41,864 nt of DNA from Rhizobium sp. Q54 (GCA_945861265.1 CAMAUC010000024.1:1-41864), one strand, 5' to 3'; positions 1 to 8,632 are shown, counted from the stretch's first letter. Numbers and translations: made by a program. Notes: generated by a model not told the origin, from the sequence alone.

Positions 1-218
1 GGACGTGCGACAGCCGGCGGCGGTGCCGGTCGTGCCGCGGCTGGCGGTGGCGGCGCCGGGCGTGCCGCTGGCGGTGGCGCTGCCGGCGCCGGCTTTGCCG
101 GAGCAGCCTTTTTCTTGGCCGCTTCGATCTCAGCCGGCGTTTGTGCGCCGGCATAAAGTGGGGCGGCCACGGTGAACAGGAGGGCGATTACGCTTAAGCG
201 TACAAAATATTTTTTCAT
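1..218 (-). CDS. Secreted Pro/Ala-rich protein, N-terminal part (cut by window edge)
   Basis: Reading from the ATG at 218 down to base 1 gives about 72 residues with no stop, so the gene continues beyond the window. Residues 1-25 look like a Sec signal peptide: MKKYF, a hydrophobic core (SVIALLFTVAAPL) and a likely cleavage after YAGA. A short helical stretch rich in Glu, Ala and Lys (EIEAAKKKAAP) follows, then repeated Pro-Ala-Arg units of the kind PPPAARPAP. Such low-complexity tails often link an exported domain to the envelope, but the functional domain is outside the window and I cannot name the family. It lies downstream of the two lytic transglycosylases on the same strand, separated by 175 bases. 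A perfect 7-base inverted repeat lies about 23-43 bases upstream of the start. Confidence 0.65.
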   Translation of the reverse strand, partial: MKKYFVRLSVIALLFTVAAPLYAGAQTPAEIEAAKKKAAPAKPAPAAPPPAARPAPPPPAAARPAPPPAVAR

Positions 219-240
219 GACAGACGTCGACTCCGTAGGC

Positions 241-261
241 TGAATAAAGTTCCATTATTCA
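241..261. repeat. AT-rich inverted repeat upstream of the Pro/Ala-rich gene
   Basis: TGAATAA (241-247) and TTATTCA (255-261) are perfect inverted copies around a 7-base centre. The position, just upstream of the start codon at 218, suits an operator or a leader hairpin. It stands out because the surroundings are GC-rich. No regulator can be named. Confidence 0.35.
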
Positions 262-393
262 TTCAACGGATGTGTGGCCGCATTCCGGCAGCCAATTATC
301 GCCGATCAGGCGTTTGTGATCGCCGATGAACGTCTGTTTATCTTGCGGCAGTGCAATGCCGGATGCCGTGCAAATCATAAACCGCCGAAACGT

Positions 394-1614
394 TTAGCGT
401 TGCGGCGCGGCACTCTGCAAACGCGCGATCAATTCCAGCGTCGGATAACCATCCGCCGGCAGGCCTAATTTCAACTGCGCCTTTCTCACCGCGGCGCGGG
501 TGCCGGAGCCGACCTTGCCGTCGATTTCGCCGACATTGGTGTCGCCGGCTTTGGTCAAAAGCTTTTGCAGCTCCATCACCTGCGGCCCGGTCAACGGAGT
601 AACGGCGGTGGCCCCGGCATGGTTCACCACCGGCGCGCCCGCAATGCGGGTGGCGTAGTAGGCGACCGTGGTCGAATAGACATAGGCCGCGTTCCAGCCG
701 AGGAAGGCCTTGAAGTTCGGATAGGCGAGGAACGCCGGGCCGAGCCTTCCCATCGGCAAGATCAGCGAGGCCGGCAAATCGGCGGCGGCGAGGCGGCCAT
801 GCGCGGCGGTCACGCCCCATTTGACCCATTGCGATACCGGGTGCTGAATGGCGTTGTCGGCTTCCTGCCACGGCATCTCGGCCGGAACGTTGACTTCCTG
901 TAGCCAGGGTTGGCCGCGCTGCCAGCCGAGGCTGACCAGAAAGTTGGCGGCTGAGGCGAGCGTATCGGGAATGCTGTGAATGAGATCGCGGCGGCCGTCG
1001 CCGTCAAAGTCGACGGCGTTCTTGAGATAATCCGACGCGGTGAACTGCATGCCGCCGAATTCGCCGGCCCAGTCGCCGACCAGATCCTCGACGCGCTGAT
1101 CGCCGCGCTGGATGATGCGCAAGGTGTCGAGCAATTGCGCGCGGAAAAAGTCCGAGCGGCGGCAGTCATAAGCCAGCGTCGCATTGGCGCTGAGTATCTT
1201 GTACTTGCCGAAATCGGCGCCGAAATCGCTTTCCAGTCCCCAGAAGGCGACCAGCACCGCCGCGGGCACGCCGTATAGCTTGTCGATGCGCGCGAAGATG
1301 TCGGCGTGCTGCCTGATCTTGGCCTGGCCGTTGGGAATGCGGCCGCCACCGGTCATGCGATCGGAGAAGGTCAGAAAGGTCTGCGAGAAGACGGACTGGG
1401 CATTGTCGCGCTTGATGATGTTGGGGTCGAAGGTCATCGATGGCGCGGCGTCTTCGAGCACGCGCGGCGAGATGCCCTGCGCCAGGGCTTCCTTCTTGAA
1501 CGCCGCGAGCCATTTGTCGAAGCTGCCGGTGTTCTGGCAGGGCGCGGCGAAAGCGGGCGATGCGATAGCGAGTGCGCCTGCGACCGCGGCAATTTTCAAC
1601 AGGATCATGCGCAT
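394..1614 (-). CDS. Lytic murein transglycosylase, MltB/SLT_2 family with peptidoglycan-binding domain (downstream copy)
   Basis: This 406-residue exported enzyme should cleave the MurNAc-GlcNAc bond of peptidoglycan non-hydrolytically, leaving 1,6-anhydroMurNAc ends. The ATG at 1614 gives a clean signal peptide (hydrophobic residues 4-18, then SPAFA). A GTG at 1698 would add a charged leader and overlap the upstream gene, so I rejected it. The catalytic domain spans about residues 30-310, with the putative catalytic Glu128 in WGLESDFG and family motifs GEFGGMQF and DFDGDGRRDL. A peptidoglycan-binding domain (PG_binding_1 type, with GxVGxGTRAAVRKAQ) covers about residues 345-400. The upstream gene, 41 bases away, is a clear paralogue, so this is a tandem duplication and probably one transcript. 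The MltB-like (MltB/SLT_2) assignment is secure; the exact physiological role is not. Confidence 0.93.
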   Translation of the reverse strand: MRMILLKIAAVAGALAIASPAFAAPCQNTGSFDKWLAAFKKEALAQGISPRVLEDAAPSMTFDPNIIKRDNAQSVFSQTFLTFSDRMTGGGRIPNGQAKIRQHADIFARIDKLYGVPAAVLVAFWGLESDFGADFGKYKILSANATLAYDCRRSDFFRAQLLDTLRIIQRGDQRVEDLVGDWAGEFGGMQFTASDYLKNAVDFDGDGRRDLIHSIPDTLASAANFLVSLGWQRGQPWLQEVNVPAEMPWQEADNAIQHPVSQWVKWGVTAAHGRLAAADLPASLILPMGRLGPAFLAYPNFKAFLGWNAAYVYSTTVAYYATRIAGAPVVNHAGATAVTPLTGPQVMELQKLLTKAGDTNVGEIDGKVGSGTRAAVRKAQLKLGLPADGYPTLELIARLQSAAPQR

Positions 1615-1655
1615 CGGTTGCTCGGCTTTCAATGTCAGGCGTTGCTGTCGGCGTT

Positions 1656-2870
1656 TTAGCCGCCGTGCAGTTTCGCAATCAGTTCGGCGGTCGGCCACGA
1701 GTCCGCCGGCAATTTGTATTTGAGCTGCGCCTTGCGCACCGCCCTGCGGGTGCCGGCGCCGAGGCGGCCGTCAACCTGACCGACATCGTGGCCCTGCTTC
1801 TGCAACAGGCGCTGCAACTCCATCATCTGTTCGGTCGTCAGCAACTGGACTTTTGTCGCGCCGTCGTCGCTGACCGGCGGCGCGCCGCCGAGCCGCGTGG
1901 CGAAATAAGCGACCGTTGTCGAATAGACGTAAGCCGAATTCCAGTCGATGAAGACCTTGAAGTTCGAATAAGCGAGGAAGGCTGGGCCGAGGCGGCCCAT
2001 CGGCAGGATCAGCGCCGCCGGCATATTGCTATCGGACGGCAGCGCGCCGTGCGCCGGCTTGACCCCCCAGGCCTGCCATTGTGACAGCGGATGCTTGATC
2101 TCGAGATCGGCTTCCTGCCACGGCATATTGCCCGGCACGGTGACTTCCTGCAGCCACGGCTCGCCGCGGCGCCAGCCGATGCTTTTGAGATAATTGGCGG
2201 CGGAGGCGAGCGTGTCGGGCGTGCTCTTGATCAGATCGCGGCGGCCGTCGCCGTCGAAGTCGACGCCGTATTTGATGTAGTTGGTCGGCGTGAACTGCAT
2301 GCCGCCGAATTCGCCGGCCCAGTTGCCGTTCATTTCGTCGAGCCGCTGATCGCCGCGCTCGATGATGCGCAGCGCATCCATCAACTCGGGACGGAAATGA
2401 TCGCCGCGCCGGCAGTCATAGGCGAGCGTCGTCAGCGAGGGCAGAATCTTGAATTTGCCGAACAGCGCGCCGTAGTCGCTTTCCAGGCCCCAGACCGCGG
2501 CAATGACCTCGGCCGGCACGCCATAGGTCTTTTCGATGCGGGCAAACAGCGCCTGATGTTCTTTCATCTTGGCGATGCCGTTGGGAATGCGGGCGCCGGC
2601 GAGCAGGCGCTTGGCGAAGTCGAGGAAGGTGCGCTGGAACACGCCCTGGCCGGAATCGCGTTTGATCACCGACTCGTCAAAGGTTAATTCGGGGGACGCC
2701 GCCGCCACCACTTTCGGCGAAATGCCCTGGGCCAGCGCGTCCTTCTTGAATTGCGCGACCCAGGCGTCGAAATTGCCGGTGTTCTGGCAGCGCGGTGCGG
2801 CCATAGCCGAGCCGGTCATCAACCCGGCTCCGAGCAGCCCGGCCGCCACGAAAAGTGCTGTTTTGCCCAT
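1656..2870 (-). CDS. Lytic murein transglycosylase, MltB/SLT_2 family with peptidoglycan-binding domain (upstream copy)
   Basis: This 404-residue paralogue of the next gene downstream has the same order of parts: signal peptide (MGKTALF, hydrophobic core, ending SAMAA), catalytic SLT_2 domain at about residues 30-310 with putative catalytic Glu130 in WGLESDYG, and a C-terminal peptidoglycan-binding domain at about 345-400 (DGRLGAGTRRAVRKAQ). The ATG at 2870 is chosen because the longer version (ATG at 2942) puts 24 charged and mixed residues before a perfect signal peptide. GAAAAAG lies just upstream as a weak ribosome site. Both copies keep the catalytic and binding motifs, so neither looks degenerate. 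The promoter should lie in the 190-base divergent gap shared with the FAD oxidoreductase at 3061. By fold it acts in the periplasm, freeing anhydro-muropeptides during wall turnover. Confidence 0.93.
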   Translation of the reverse strand: MGKTALFVAAGLLGAGLMTGSAMAAPRCQNTGNFDAWVAQFKKDALAQGISPKVVAAASPELTFDESVIKRDSGQGVFQRTFLDFAKRLLAGARIPNGIAKMKEHQALFARIEKTYGVPAEVIAAVWGLESDYGALFGKFKILPSLTTLAYDCRRGDHFRPELMDALRIIERGDQRLDEMNGNWAGEFGGMQFTPTNYIKYGVDFDGDGRRDLIKSTPDTLASAANYLKSIGWRRGEPWLQEVTVPGNMPWQEADLEIKHPLSQWQAWGVKPAHGALPSDSNMPAALILPMGRLGPAFLAYSNFKVFIDWNSAYVYSTTVAYFATRLGGAPPVSDDGATKVQLLTTEQMMELQRLLQKQGHDVGQVDGRLGAGTRRAVRKAQLKYKLPADSWPTAELIAKLHGG

Positions 2871-3060
2871 CTTTTTCGCCGCCTTTTGGGAAAATCCCAG
2901 GGGGCCGAATCTTCCCAATCGACGGCAAAGGTCAAGGCCCATCGCCGATCTGCGTTAAGATCGAAGGGGGCTGACGGTTTCTTGTGCAAACGACGGTTTA
3001 CCTTTAATGCCGTTCGCCTTGGTTTAACTTCCGCAGACAGACGATCGAGACGGAATCCGC

Positions 3061-4155
3061 ATGCAAGCATTGGTTATTGGCGCCGGCGTCGTCGGTCTGG
3101 CCGTTGCGCGCGCAATCGCAATGAGAGGCCACGACGTTATCGTGGCGGAAGCCGAGAACGCCATCGGCACCGGCATTTCCTCGCGCAACAGCGAAGTCAT
3201 TCATGGCGGCATGTATTACCCGACCGGGTCGCTGCGGGCGCGGCACTGCGTCAATGGGCGCCGGCTGCTCTATGCCTTCTGCGCCTCGCACGGCGTGCCG
3301 CATAAGAAGTGCGGTAAGTTCATCGTCGCCACCGACGCGGAGGAGACCGCCAAGATCGAGGCAATCGCCGCGCAGGGCAAGATCAATGGCGTTGAAGGGC
3401 TGGTGATGCTGAGCGCGCAGGCGGCGGTGGCGCTCGAGCCGCAACTATTTTGTACCGCCGCGCTCAACTCGTCGGAGACAGGCATCGTCGATGTGCACTC
3501 TTATATGCTGGCCCTGCGCGGCGACATCGAAGACACAGGCGGCGCCATTGCCTTCAACACGCCGGTCACCGGAGCGAAGCGCAAAGACGGGCAGTGGGTC
3601 GTGACTTTCGGCGGCAGCGATGGCGGCGAATTCGAGTTCGACGCGGTAGTGAATTGCGCCGGTTTGCGTGCCCAGAGCGTGGCGCGCACGATGGAAGATT
3701 ATCCGGAAGCGCGCGTGCCCAAGCAGGTACTGGCCAAGGGCAATTACTTCACCTTCAACGGCAGACCGGCCTTCTCGCGGCTGATCTATCCGGCGCCGGT
3801 GCATGGCGGGCTTGGCGTGCATGTGACGCTCGATCTCGCCGGGCGCATGCGCTTCGGGCCGGACGTGGAATGGATCGATCGTGAATATTACCCGGTCGAC
3901 CCCAAGCGCTCCGACGTGTTCTACGAACGCATCCGCACCTACTTCCCGGCGATGCCGGATGGCGCGCTGGCGCCGGACTATTCCGGCATAAGGCCAAAGC
4001 TTACGGGTCCGGGCGAGCCGGCGGCGGATTTCCTCATTGATGGACCGGCGCAGCACAATATGCCGAGACTTGTGCAGATGTTCGGCATCGAGTCGCCGGG
4101 CCTGACCAGTTCGCTGTCGCTGGCGGAAGAGGTTGCGGACCTGATCTCGGCCTGA
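3061..4155 (+). CDS. FAD-dependent oxidoreductase, L-2-hydroxyglutarate dehydrogenase (LhgO)-like
   Basis: This 364-residue DAO-fold flavoenzyme opens at once with the FAD-binding glycine motif (VIGAGVVGLAVARA, residues 6-19). The segment RNSEVIHGGMYYPTGSLRARHC at about residues 42-63 is the signature of the LhgO / L-2-hydroxyglutarate oxidase branch. The C-terminal GIRPKLTGPG and FGIESPGLTSSLS match the family's closing FAD-contact region. LhgO enzymes oxidise L-2-hydroxyglutarate to 2-oxoglutarate and pass electrons to the quinone pool, so a peripheral inner-membrane site is likely. Substrate specificity within this branch cannot be settled by motif alone. The gene is transcribed divergently from the transglycosylase pair and ends two bases before the convergent DUF2865 gene. 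Confidence 0.88.
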   Translation: MQALVIGAGVVGLAVARAIAMRGHDVIVAEAENAIGTGISSRNSEVIHGGMYYPTGSLRARHCVNGRRLLYAFCASHGVPHKKCGKFIVATDAEETAKIEAIAAQGKINGVEGLVMLSAQAAVALEPQLFCTAALNSSETGIVDVHSYMLALRGDIEDTGGAIAFNTPVTGAKRKDGQWVVTFGGSDGGEFEFDAVVNCAGLRAQSVARTMEDYPEARVPKQVLAKGNYFTFNGRPAFSRLIYPAPVHGGLGVHVTLDLAGRMRFGPDVEWIDREYYPVDPKRSDVFYERIRTYFPAMPDGALAPDYSGIRPKLTGPGEPAADFLIDGPAQHNMPRLVQMFGIESPGLTSSLSLAEEVADLISA

Positions 4156-4157
4156 GA

Positions 4158-4955
4158 TTAGCGTGCCAGCTGAACGCGGCCGCGATTGGGATCGCGCGGA
4201 TTGTCGGCGACCGGCGTGATCGACGACGTGATGTCGGCGGCCGCCGCCGTGCCCGGCGTCGGCGGCATGATCTTGGTTTCGGCCAGTTTGTCGCGCGTTG
4301 CCTTGGACAGGCGCGAATAGTTCTCGACCGGCGTGAAATTGGCGACATTGTTGCTCGCGCCGGTGAACGCCACCAGTCCGGTCTTGGTGGCGACGATATC
4401 GCCCTGACGCAAGGTCGGGTCGGTTGTCGCGTCGAGCCGGGCGAGGCCGAAGGCGTTCTTGCCGTTGCAGGTGCAGCCGGCGACCATCGCCTTGCGATAG
4501 ACGAAGGCGTTCGGCAGGTCGGCGTAGCGGCCGCTGTCGCTGGCGGTGGCGGTGTCGATATTGCTGCCGCCGTAGAGTTTGGTCTCGGTGGCCGGACAGA
4601 AAGAACGGCAGCTCTCAGCCGCGGTCACGCCGGCATGGGCCTGCACCGGAAAGAAGTGCCCATCGCAGGTGCGCACGCAGAAGGCCTTCGCCGGGCCGCT
4701 ATTGTCGGCGCGCAACTGTTCGCGCTCGGGGGCAGGCGCGCTGAGATGATTGGCGATACTGCTCAACGGATCGAGGAACGGCAGCGGCGCCGACGGCTGC
4801 CGCGGCGATTCAATCGCGCGGCGCACGTCACCGAACAGCCGGTCGAGAAAGCCGGCCGAGGCCGTTTGCGGCAGGAGAACAGCGGCCAGCGCGATACCAG
4901 CGGCCAGCGCGGCAATGCCAAACCTGAACTCCCGATATCGGCTTCGATAGACCAT
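4158..4955 (-). CDS. DUF2865 domain protein, exported, cysteine-rich
   Basis: From the ATG at 4955 this is 265 residues. The N-terminus (VYRSRYREFRFG, then a long Ala/Leu core ending QTASA) is a signal peptide or anchor. A TTG at 5009 would add 18 residues without improving it. The central region has a conserved cysteine pattern, CVRTCDGHFFPV, SCRSFCP and CTCNG, which I recognise as DUF2865, a family common in Hyphomicrobiales and of unknown function. The paired cysteines suggest disulfides in the periplasm. The C-terminal 60 residues are polar and probably disordered. It converges with the LhgO-like gene with a 2-base gap. No catalytic function can be assigned. Confidence 0.85.
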   Translation of the reverse strand: MVYRSRYREFRFGIAALAAGIALAAVLLPQTASAGFLDRLFGDVRRAIESPRQPSAPLPFLDPLSSIANHLSAPAPEREQLRADNSGPAKAFCVRTCDGHFFPVQAHAGVTAAESCRSFCPATETKLYGGSNIDTATASDSGRYADLPNAFVYRKAMVAGCTCNGKNAFGLARLDATTDPTLRQGDIVATKTGLVAFTGASNNVANFTPVENYSRLSKATRDKLAETKIMPPTPGTAAAADITSSITPVADNPRDPNRGRVQLAR

Positions 4956-5110
4956 CGCACGCCCGCCTGACTGCCCGGCCGGCCAGGATGGGGGCGGCCT
5001 TTCTATCAACGCCGGGACAGGCGGAAGGTTGCCGCTGCCATCCGGCGATTCGTCCGGCGAGCTAATCGCAGCGAAGTAAACGATCGGTTAGCAAATGCGG
5101 CGGGCAAGCG

Positions 5111-5150
5111 GCAGACAAGAAAACGGCGTGCAATCGGGTGGATTGCGCGC
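5111..5150 (-). terminator. Rho-independent terminator after the first antiporter gene
   Basis: On the minus strand, bases 5150-5126 form a 10-pair stem (one G-U pair) with a 5-base loop. After a short gap comes TTTTCTT (5123-5117). It lies 28 bases past the antiporter stop codon, in the right orientation to end that transcript. Confidence 0.6.
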
Positions 5151-5177
5151 CGCCGCTCCTCATCAGATCGGAGGTAC

Positions 5178-6515
5178 TTAGAAATAGCGCCACCACAGAT
5201 AGACGTGGCTGATCGCCACCGACACCAGCATCATCGGAAACGCATAGAGCGTGTAAGTGATGAAGCGGAACGGCACGCCGTTGCGCTCGGCGATTCCGGC
5301 GACGGTCAAATTGGCGGAGGCGCCGATCAGGGTGCCGTTGCCGCCGAGACAGGCGCCGAGCGACAGGCACCACCACAAAGGCAGGATGTGATCGGGTCCG
5401 CCGAAGGACGGCGCCATGCTCTTGATCAGCGGGATCATGGTGGCGACGAAGGGAATATTGTCGACAATCGCCGACAGAATCGCCGATGCCCACAGAATGG
5501 CGTAGCCGGTGTGCGCCATGTTGCCGCCTGTCGCGGCGACCAGCTTGCCGGCCAGCAACGTGAGCAATCCGCCGACTTCGACGCCATGCACGACAATGAA
5601 CAGGCCGACGAAGAAGAAAATGGTGATCCACTCGACGTCGCCGAAGGTGGAGTGGATGTTGTGCGCGGCTTTCTCGCTGTGATGCGCCCAGTTGTCGAGC
5701 AGCATGAGTACGGCGGCGCCGAACATGGCGATGGTGGCGGGTTCGAGATGCAGCGGACGCGCCAGAACGAATCCGACCATCACCAAAGTCAGCACCACCA
5801 GTGACTGCTTGAGCAGGAGCCAGTCTTCGATCGCCGCTTCCGCCTTCATGGCCATTACGGCGGCTTGCGCCTCAGGAGTCGAGCGCAGGTCCTTGCCCCA
5901 CACGATATGGATCATGATCGCCTGCACGACCATGATGACGATGATCACGGGCGTCAGATGATAAACGAAATCGTTGAAGGCGAGATCGACCTGCGAGCCG
6001 ATCAGGATATTGGGCGGGTCGCCGATCAAGGTCGCGGTGCCGCCGATGTTGGAGGCAAAGATTTCCGCGAACAAATAAGGGTAGGCCGGCACTTTCAGCG
6101 TGCCGCAGATCGCCATGGTAACCGGCACGACCAGCAGTACGGTGGTAACGTTGTCGAGAAAGGCCGACAGCACGGCGGTGGTGATCTGCAAAATAAACAG
6201 AATACCGGCGGGATGCGCCTTGGCGGCCTGCGCAGACCAGATGGCGAGGTATTGAAACATCCCGGAGCGGCGCGAGATCGAGACCAGGATCATCATGCCG
6301 GTCAGCAGGCCGATGGTGTTCCAGTCGACGCCTTTGATCGCCTCTTCCTGATCGAGGACGCCGACCACGATCATCAGGCTGGCGCCGATCAGCGCCACGA
6401 TGGCGCGATTGACCTGCTCCGACATGATGAGGGCGTAGGTGGCGGCCAGAATGCAGGTCGACACCCACATCGGATTGAGGCCGAAAAAGACATTCGACAC
6501 GGCGTGCGCGGTCAT
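5178..6515 (-). CDS. ArsB/NhaD-type ion transporter (SLC13-like permease), putative Na+/H+ antiporter
   Basis: This 445-residue inner-membrane protein has about eleven hydrophobic segments. Family hallmarks are FLDNVTTVLLVVPV at about residues 120-133 and IGGTATLIGDPPNILIG at about 158-174. A second internal copy has DNIPFVATMIPLIKS and GGNGTLIGASANLTVAG. This two-fold pseudo-repeat with GDPPN/GASAN loops is typical of the ion-transporter superfamily (ArsB, P-protein, NhaD). Members exchange Na+ for protons or export arsenite; sequence reading alone does not choose between them. The start at 6515 has a strong GGGGGA ribosome site. It is divergent from ridA, and a second, more distant member of the superfamily lies on the other side of that gene. 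A terminator follows at 5150-5111. Confidence 0.87.
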   Translation of the reverse strand: MTAHAVSNVFFGLNPMWVSTCILAATYALIMSEQVNRAIVALIGASLMIVVGVLDQEEAIKGVDWNTIGLLTGMMILVSISRRSGMFQYLAIWSAQAAKAHPAGILFILQITTAVLSAFLDNVTTVLLVVPVTMAICGTLKVPAYPYLFAEIFASNIGGTATLIGDPPNILIGSQVDLAFNDFVYHLTPVIIVIMVVQAIMIHIVWGKDLRSTPEAQAAVMAMKAEAAIEDWLLLKQSLVVLTLVMVGFVLARPLHLEPATIAMFGAAVLMLLDNWAHHSEKAAHNIHSTFGDVEWITIFFFVGLFIVVHGVEVGGLLTLLAGKLVAATGGNMAHTGYAILWASAILSAIVDNIPFVATMIPLIKSMAPSFGGPDHILPLWWCLSLGACLGGNGTLIGASANLTVAGIAERNGVPFRFITYTLYAFPMMLVSVAISHVYLWWRYF

Positions 6516-6614
6516 CGACGATCCCCCAAAGTCATGGGGCTTTGTTTTTTGGTCGTTGCGGCCGGCCCCCGACGCGAAGCTCTTTCAAGGACCGCGGCGA
6601 GTCAAGCCCGGGGA

Positions 6615-6667
6615 CTGTCAACGCGAAAGCCCGCGTTGTACAATTCCAGCAACGCGCCGAAGGCGCG
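6615..6667 (+). promoter_or_regulatory. Putative sigma-70-type promoter and leader hairpin for the RidA gene
   Basis: CTGTCA (6615-6620) and TACAAT (6639-6644) are spaced by 18 bases and match the -35/-10 consensus at 4 of 6 and 5 of 6 positions. A perfect 6-pair hairpin with a GAA loop (6653-6667) would lie in the short leader, ending 8 bases before the GGGAGGA ribosome site. This is inference from pattern only. Confidence 0.4.
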
Positions 6668-6690
6668 AGCAATTCGGGAGGAAACAAGCG

Positions 6691-7101
6691 ATGACGAAAA
6701 TCCGGCATCTCAATCCGGCGACCCTGGCCAAGCCGCCGGGCTACACCTACGTGGTGGAAACCACCGGCCCCGGCCGCACCGTCTATCTCGCCGGTCAGCT
6801 CGGCCTCGATCTCGACAATAAACTTGTCGGTGCCCCGGGCGACTTTCGCGCGCAATGTACGCAGGCTTTCCAAAATCTTGGCTTTGCGCTGGCCTCGGTC
6901 GGTGCGACGTTCGACGACGTCGTCAAGATCAACAATTACCTGACGGACATTTCGCATATCGGCATATTCCGCGAGGTGCGCGATACGTTCCTCAACACAA
7001 AGGCGCCGCCGGCCTCGACCACCATTGCCATTCCAGCGCTGGCGCGGCCTGGCGCGCTGTTCGAGATCGAGGCCGTCGCGGTATTGGCGAGCGAGGCCTG
7101 A
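6691..7101 (+). CDS. RidA family (YjgF/YER057c/UK114) protein
   Basis: This is a 136-residue single-domain protein. RidA proteins are trimeric cytosolic enzymes that hydrolyse reactive enamine/imine intermediates from amino-acid metabolism; related subfamilies have other substrates. Visible hallmarks are VYLAGQLGLD near residue 32, VGATFDDVVKINNYLTDIS at about 71-89, and the C-terminal PALARPGALFEIEAVAV. The usual substrate-carboxylate-binding Arg of archetypal RidA falls in the RPGALFEIE region here, where an Arg is present. The ATG at 6691 is preceded by GGGAGGA at the proper distance; longer in-frame extensions upstream lack any ribosome site. It sits alone between two antiporter genes and ends five bases from the convergent second one. 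Confidence 0.9.
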   Translation: MTKIRHLNPATLAKPPGYTYVVETTGPGRTVYLAGQLGLDLDNKLVGAPGDFRAQCTQAFQNLGFALASVGATFDDVVKINNYLTDISHIGIFREVRDTFLNTKAPPASTTIAIPALARPGALFEIEAVAVLASEA

Positions 7102-7106
7102 AAATA

Positions 7107-8525
7107 TCAGAACGGTTTGAGGATCGGTGAGATCGGCAGCAGCGTCAGCAGCAGGAACACCGGAACCAGTACGCAGGCCGCCCACATCACGTAGGCGAAA
7201 AAGCTCGGCATCCGCACGCCCTGTTCGGTGGCGATGGCGTAGATCATCAGGTTCGGCGCGTTGCCGATATAGCTGAGCGCGCCCATATAGACCGCGCCCA
7301 TCGAAATAGCCGCCAGCGTGCCGGCCATCGGCCCCATCAATTCGCGGGCGTCGCCGGATGCGAGTTCGAAGAACACGAGGTAAGTCGGCGCGTTGTCGAG
7401 GAAGCCCGACAAGGCGCCGGTCAGCCAGAAATAGGCGGCTTCGTGCGGCGTGCCGTCTCTGGCGGTGACGGCTTGCAGCAGGAAGGCGAAGGTGCCGTCC
7501 GATCCTGCCTGCAGCATCGCCAGCACCGGGATGATGGCGACGAAGATGGCGGCAAACAGGATGGCGACTTCGCGGATCGGCTCGAAGGTAAAGCCGTTGG
7601 CGGCGCGGTGTTCGTCGGGCGTCAGCCATAGCGAAGCGAGCGCAATGACAATGAGCGCAAGGTCGCGCGCGAGGTTCTGCAATCCGACTTTGGTGCCGTA
7701 GACATCGAAGTCGATCCCCGGTTGCCAGGCGGCGGACAAAAGGATCGCGGCGACGATCAGCGCGATCAGGACAATGTTGCGGCGGCCGCGAACGGCAAGG
7801 GTGACCGCGGGCTCCTTTGCCTGCGCTGGCACGTCGCTGCGAAACTTGTAAGTGTCCAGCGCAAAGAAGACCGCCAGCACCAGCACGGCGACGATTGTCG
7901 TCTGCAGCCAGAGATGCTGCGCGGTCCAGAAAAAATCGACGCCGCGCAGGAAGCCGACGAACAAAGGCGGATCGCCGAGCGGCGACAGCGCGCCGCCGAT
8001 ATTGGCAACGAGAAAAATAAAGAACACCGCGACATGGGCGTTGCCGGTTCGTCCGGCATTGGCACGGATCAGCGGCCGGATCAGGATCATCGAGGCGCCG
8101 GTGGTGCCGACGACGCTGGCAATGGCCGTGCCGAAAGCGAGGATGGCGAGGTTGGTCCCCGGAGTGCCGCGCAAAGTTCCCGTAACCAGGATGCCGCCGG
8201 CCACGACATAGAGAGCGAACAACAAAATAATGAAGCTCATATATTCGGCGAGCGCGGCATGCACGAACGCGGCGAGTGCGGCCGGCGCCCCGAAGAAGGC
8301 GGCGATGGCGGCAAGCGTCACGGCCGCCCAGCCGAGCGCGATCTTGCCGTAATGGCCATGCCAGATTTTCGGGACCAGCAATGGGCATAGCGCGATCGAC
8401 AGCAGGATGCCGGCAAAAGGCAGCGTCCACGGCCAGGGCATCTGCGCGCCGTCGAGCGCCGCCGCCTGCGCGGCGGAAGGGATGAGCAGCGCGATACTTG
8501 CAATAACCGGCCTGAGTATGATCAT
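7107..8525 (-). CDS. Sodium:proton antiporter-like membrane protein (ion transporter superfamily)
   Basis: This 472-residue protein has a possible cleavable or anchor N-terminus (IASIALLIPSAAQAAA) and about twelve membrane segments. Motifs include GTTGASMILIRPLIRAN, NIGGALSPLGDPPLFVGFLRGV and, in the second half, GFLDNAPTYLVFFE and MGALSYIGNAPNLMIYAI. These paired GDPP/GNAPN re-entrant-loop motifs place it with NhaD-like/CitM-like carriers. It is only distantly similar to the antiporter at 5178-6515, so the two are not a recent duplication. Its start lies 107 bases from the divergent D-tartrate dehydratase gene, so a role in organic anion uptake is a conceivable alternative to Na+/H+ exchange. 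No experiment-level specificity can be read from the sequence. Confidence 0.85.
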   Translation of the reverse strand: MIILRPVIASIALLIPSAAQAAALDGAQMPWPWTLPFAGILLSIALCPLLVPKIWHGHYGKIALGWAAVTLAAIAAFFGAPAALAAFVHAALAEYMSFIILLFALYVVAGGILVTGTLRGTPGTNLAILAFGTAIASVVGTTGASMILIRPLIRANAGRTGNAHVAVFFIFLVANIGGALSPLGDPPLFVGFLRGVDFFWTAQHLWLQTTIVAVLVLAVFFALDTYKFRSDVPAQAKEPAVTLAVRGRRNIVLIALIVAAILLSAAWQPGIDFDVYGTKVGLQNLARDLALIVIALASLWLTPDEHRAANGFTFEPIREVAILFAAIFVAIIPVLAMLQAGSDGTFAFLLQAVTARDGTPHEAAYFWLTGALSGFLDNAPTYLVFFELASGDARELMGPMAGTLAAISMGAVYMGALSYIGNAPNLMIYAIATEQGVRMPSFFAYVMWAACVLVPVFLLLTLLPISPILKPF

Positions 8526-8632
8526 CGCATTTGGCTAGCAGGCATGCGTTGAGGCGACAACTGCGACAAAAGGCGCTGGCAGCGATAGCGTTCCGGGTTT
8601 AAGGGTACGGGCCAATTCCACAAGAGAGTGCC

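Noticed and set aside
6532-8430. 632-residue open frame on the minus strand spanning ridA and the second antiporter
   Set aside because: It overlaps two genes with clear family motifs in other frames, its product is Arg/His-rich low-complexity sequence without domains, and it is typical of open antisense or shifted frames in high-GC DNA.
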